Source: Pseudomonadota bacterium (GTDB lineage Bacteria; Pseudomonadota; Alphaproteobacteria; Rhizobiales; Rhizobiaceae). From it: 7,832 nucleotides of DNA. Each line of letters starts with the position of its first letter. The stretch's first letter is position 1. Shown piece after piece: positions 7,310 to 7,832 of the stretch. The stretch spans positions 1 to 7,832 of the forward strand of contig JAEWKX010000360.1 of NCBI GenBank assembly GCA_023393575.1, read 5' to 3'. The notes under the pieces were generated by a model. It worked only from the letters and a program-made list of their open reading frames with translations, was not told the DNA's origin and ran no database searches. The position numbers and the translations under genes were made by a program.

Positions 7310-7832
7310 TTAGGGCCTCAGCGCCGGGAATACCATGGTCGCCGTCAGGCCCTGGGCCGTCTCGCTACCGGGGTGCGTGGCCGACAGGCCCAGTGATCCC
7401 CCGTGCAGGTCCATCACCGCCTCCACCAGCGAAAGCCCCAGCCCCGTGCCGGGTTTCGAGCGGCTGGCATCGAGCCGGACGAAGCGTTTCGTCACCTCGT
7501 CGCGCATGTCCTCCGGAATGCCCGGACCGTTGTCGCAGACGGAAAGACGGACAACACCATCGCCGGCGCCAAGCACAAGCCGTATCTCGGGTTTGCCGCC
7601 CCCCTCCCCGCCGTATTTGATGGCATTGTCGAGAAGATTGAAGATCGCCTGTCCGATCAACTCCCGATTGCCCTTGACCTTCACGCCGGGAGCAACCGAG
7701 GTCGCAAGCGTCAGCCCTGCCTCCTCCGCAACCGGCTCGTAAAGCTCGCAGCTGTCGACAGAGATGGCGGACAGGTCGACGTCGCTCATCTCGGCCGCCA
7801 CCGACCCCGCCTCCACCCGCGAGATCATCAGC
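7310..7832 (-). CDS. Sensor histidine kinase, C-terminal half (partial)
   Basis: The visible 173 codons are the end of a two-component sensor kinase; the sensor part, membrane helices and phospho-acceptor His lie beyond the right edge. The fragment begins LMISRVEAG, the usual end of the HisKA dimerisation helix, followed by a complete HATPase domain. Counting from the Met at 7828: N-box NLLDNAIKY (64-72, Mg-binding N68), G1 DNGPGIP (99-105), F-box-like KRFVRLD (114-120) and G2 GTGLGLSLVEAV (127-138). The pattern is that of ordinary membrane kinases of the PhoR/EnvZ/QseC type, unlike the PleC-type kinase in this window. The stop is TAA at 7312-7310. Its partner receiver and signal cannot be read here; in related rhizobia I recall a response regulator and a DegP-type protease gene upstream, from memory only. 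The ATG at 7828 is internal, not the real start. Confidence 0.93.
   Translation of the reverse strand, partial: LMISRVEAGSVAAEMSDVDLSAISVDSCELYEPVAEEAGLTLATSVAPGVKVKGNRELIGQAIFNLLDNAIKYGGEGGGKPEIRLVLGAGDGVVRLSVCDNGPGIPEDMRDEVTKRFVRLDASRSKPGTGLGLSLVEAVMDLHGGSLGLSATHPGSETAQGLTATMVFPALRP

Noticed and set aside
1..7832. Possible mobile element, CRISPR, tRNA or defence system
   Set aside because: No transposase or integrase, no regularly spaced repeats, no attachment-like repeats and no tRNA-like folding region was found. Nearly all bases lie in four core genes of even composition.

Overview
The window looks like chromosomal DNA of an alphaproteobacterium of the order Rhizobiales, most likely family Rhizobiaceae (Rhizobium, Agrobacterium, Ensifer, Shinella or a relative). 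The evidence is the high GC content with strongly GC-biased third codon positions, the protein families present, and the pairing of a PleC-type cell-cycle kinase gene with glnE, a neighbourhood I recall from Rhizobiaceae. This is a judgement from memory, not a database match. Coding density is very high and I see no sign of mobile DNA, tRNA, rRNA or CRISPR.

Layout, left to right. (1) 1-1845, plus strand: the last 614 codons of an aminopeptidase N gene (pepN). The window opens inside its GAMEN motif. (2) 1846-1998: the only real intergenic region, about 150 bp. It holds a weak hairpin, a perfect CtrA-type box (TTAA-N7-TTAA), four GANTC methylation sites and a short inverted repeat. (3) 1999-4344, plus strand: a membrane sensor histidine kinase with a periplasmic domain, two PAS domains and a HisKA/HATPase core of the PleC/DivJ/PdhS type, called pleC. 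(4) 4337-7285, minus strand: complete glnE, the two-domain glutamine synthetase adenylyltransferase/adenylyl-removing enzyme, overlapping the end of pleC by 8 bp tail to tail. (5) 7310-7832, minus strand: the C-terminal half of a second sensor histidine kinase, 24 bp upstream of glnE and probably in the same operon.

Functionally these are housekeeping and regulatory genes: peptide turnover (PepN), cell-cycle and polarity signalling (PleC, acting on DivK/PleD-type receivers in relatives), nitrogen control (GlnE modifying glutamine synthetase) and an unidentified two-component pathway. No new defence, mobile or biosynthetic system is visible. The most interesting signal is regulatory: the promoter region of the PleC-like kinase carries both a consensus CtrA box and a cluster of CcrM (GANTC) sites. 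This suggests that the kinase gene is controlled by the same cell-cycle circuit that its product feeds into.
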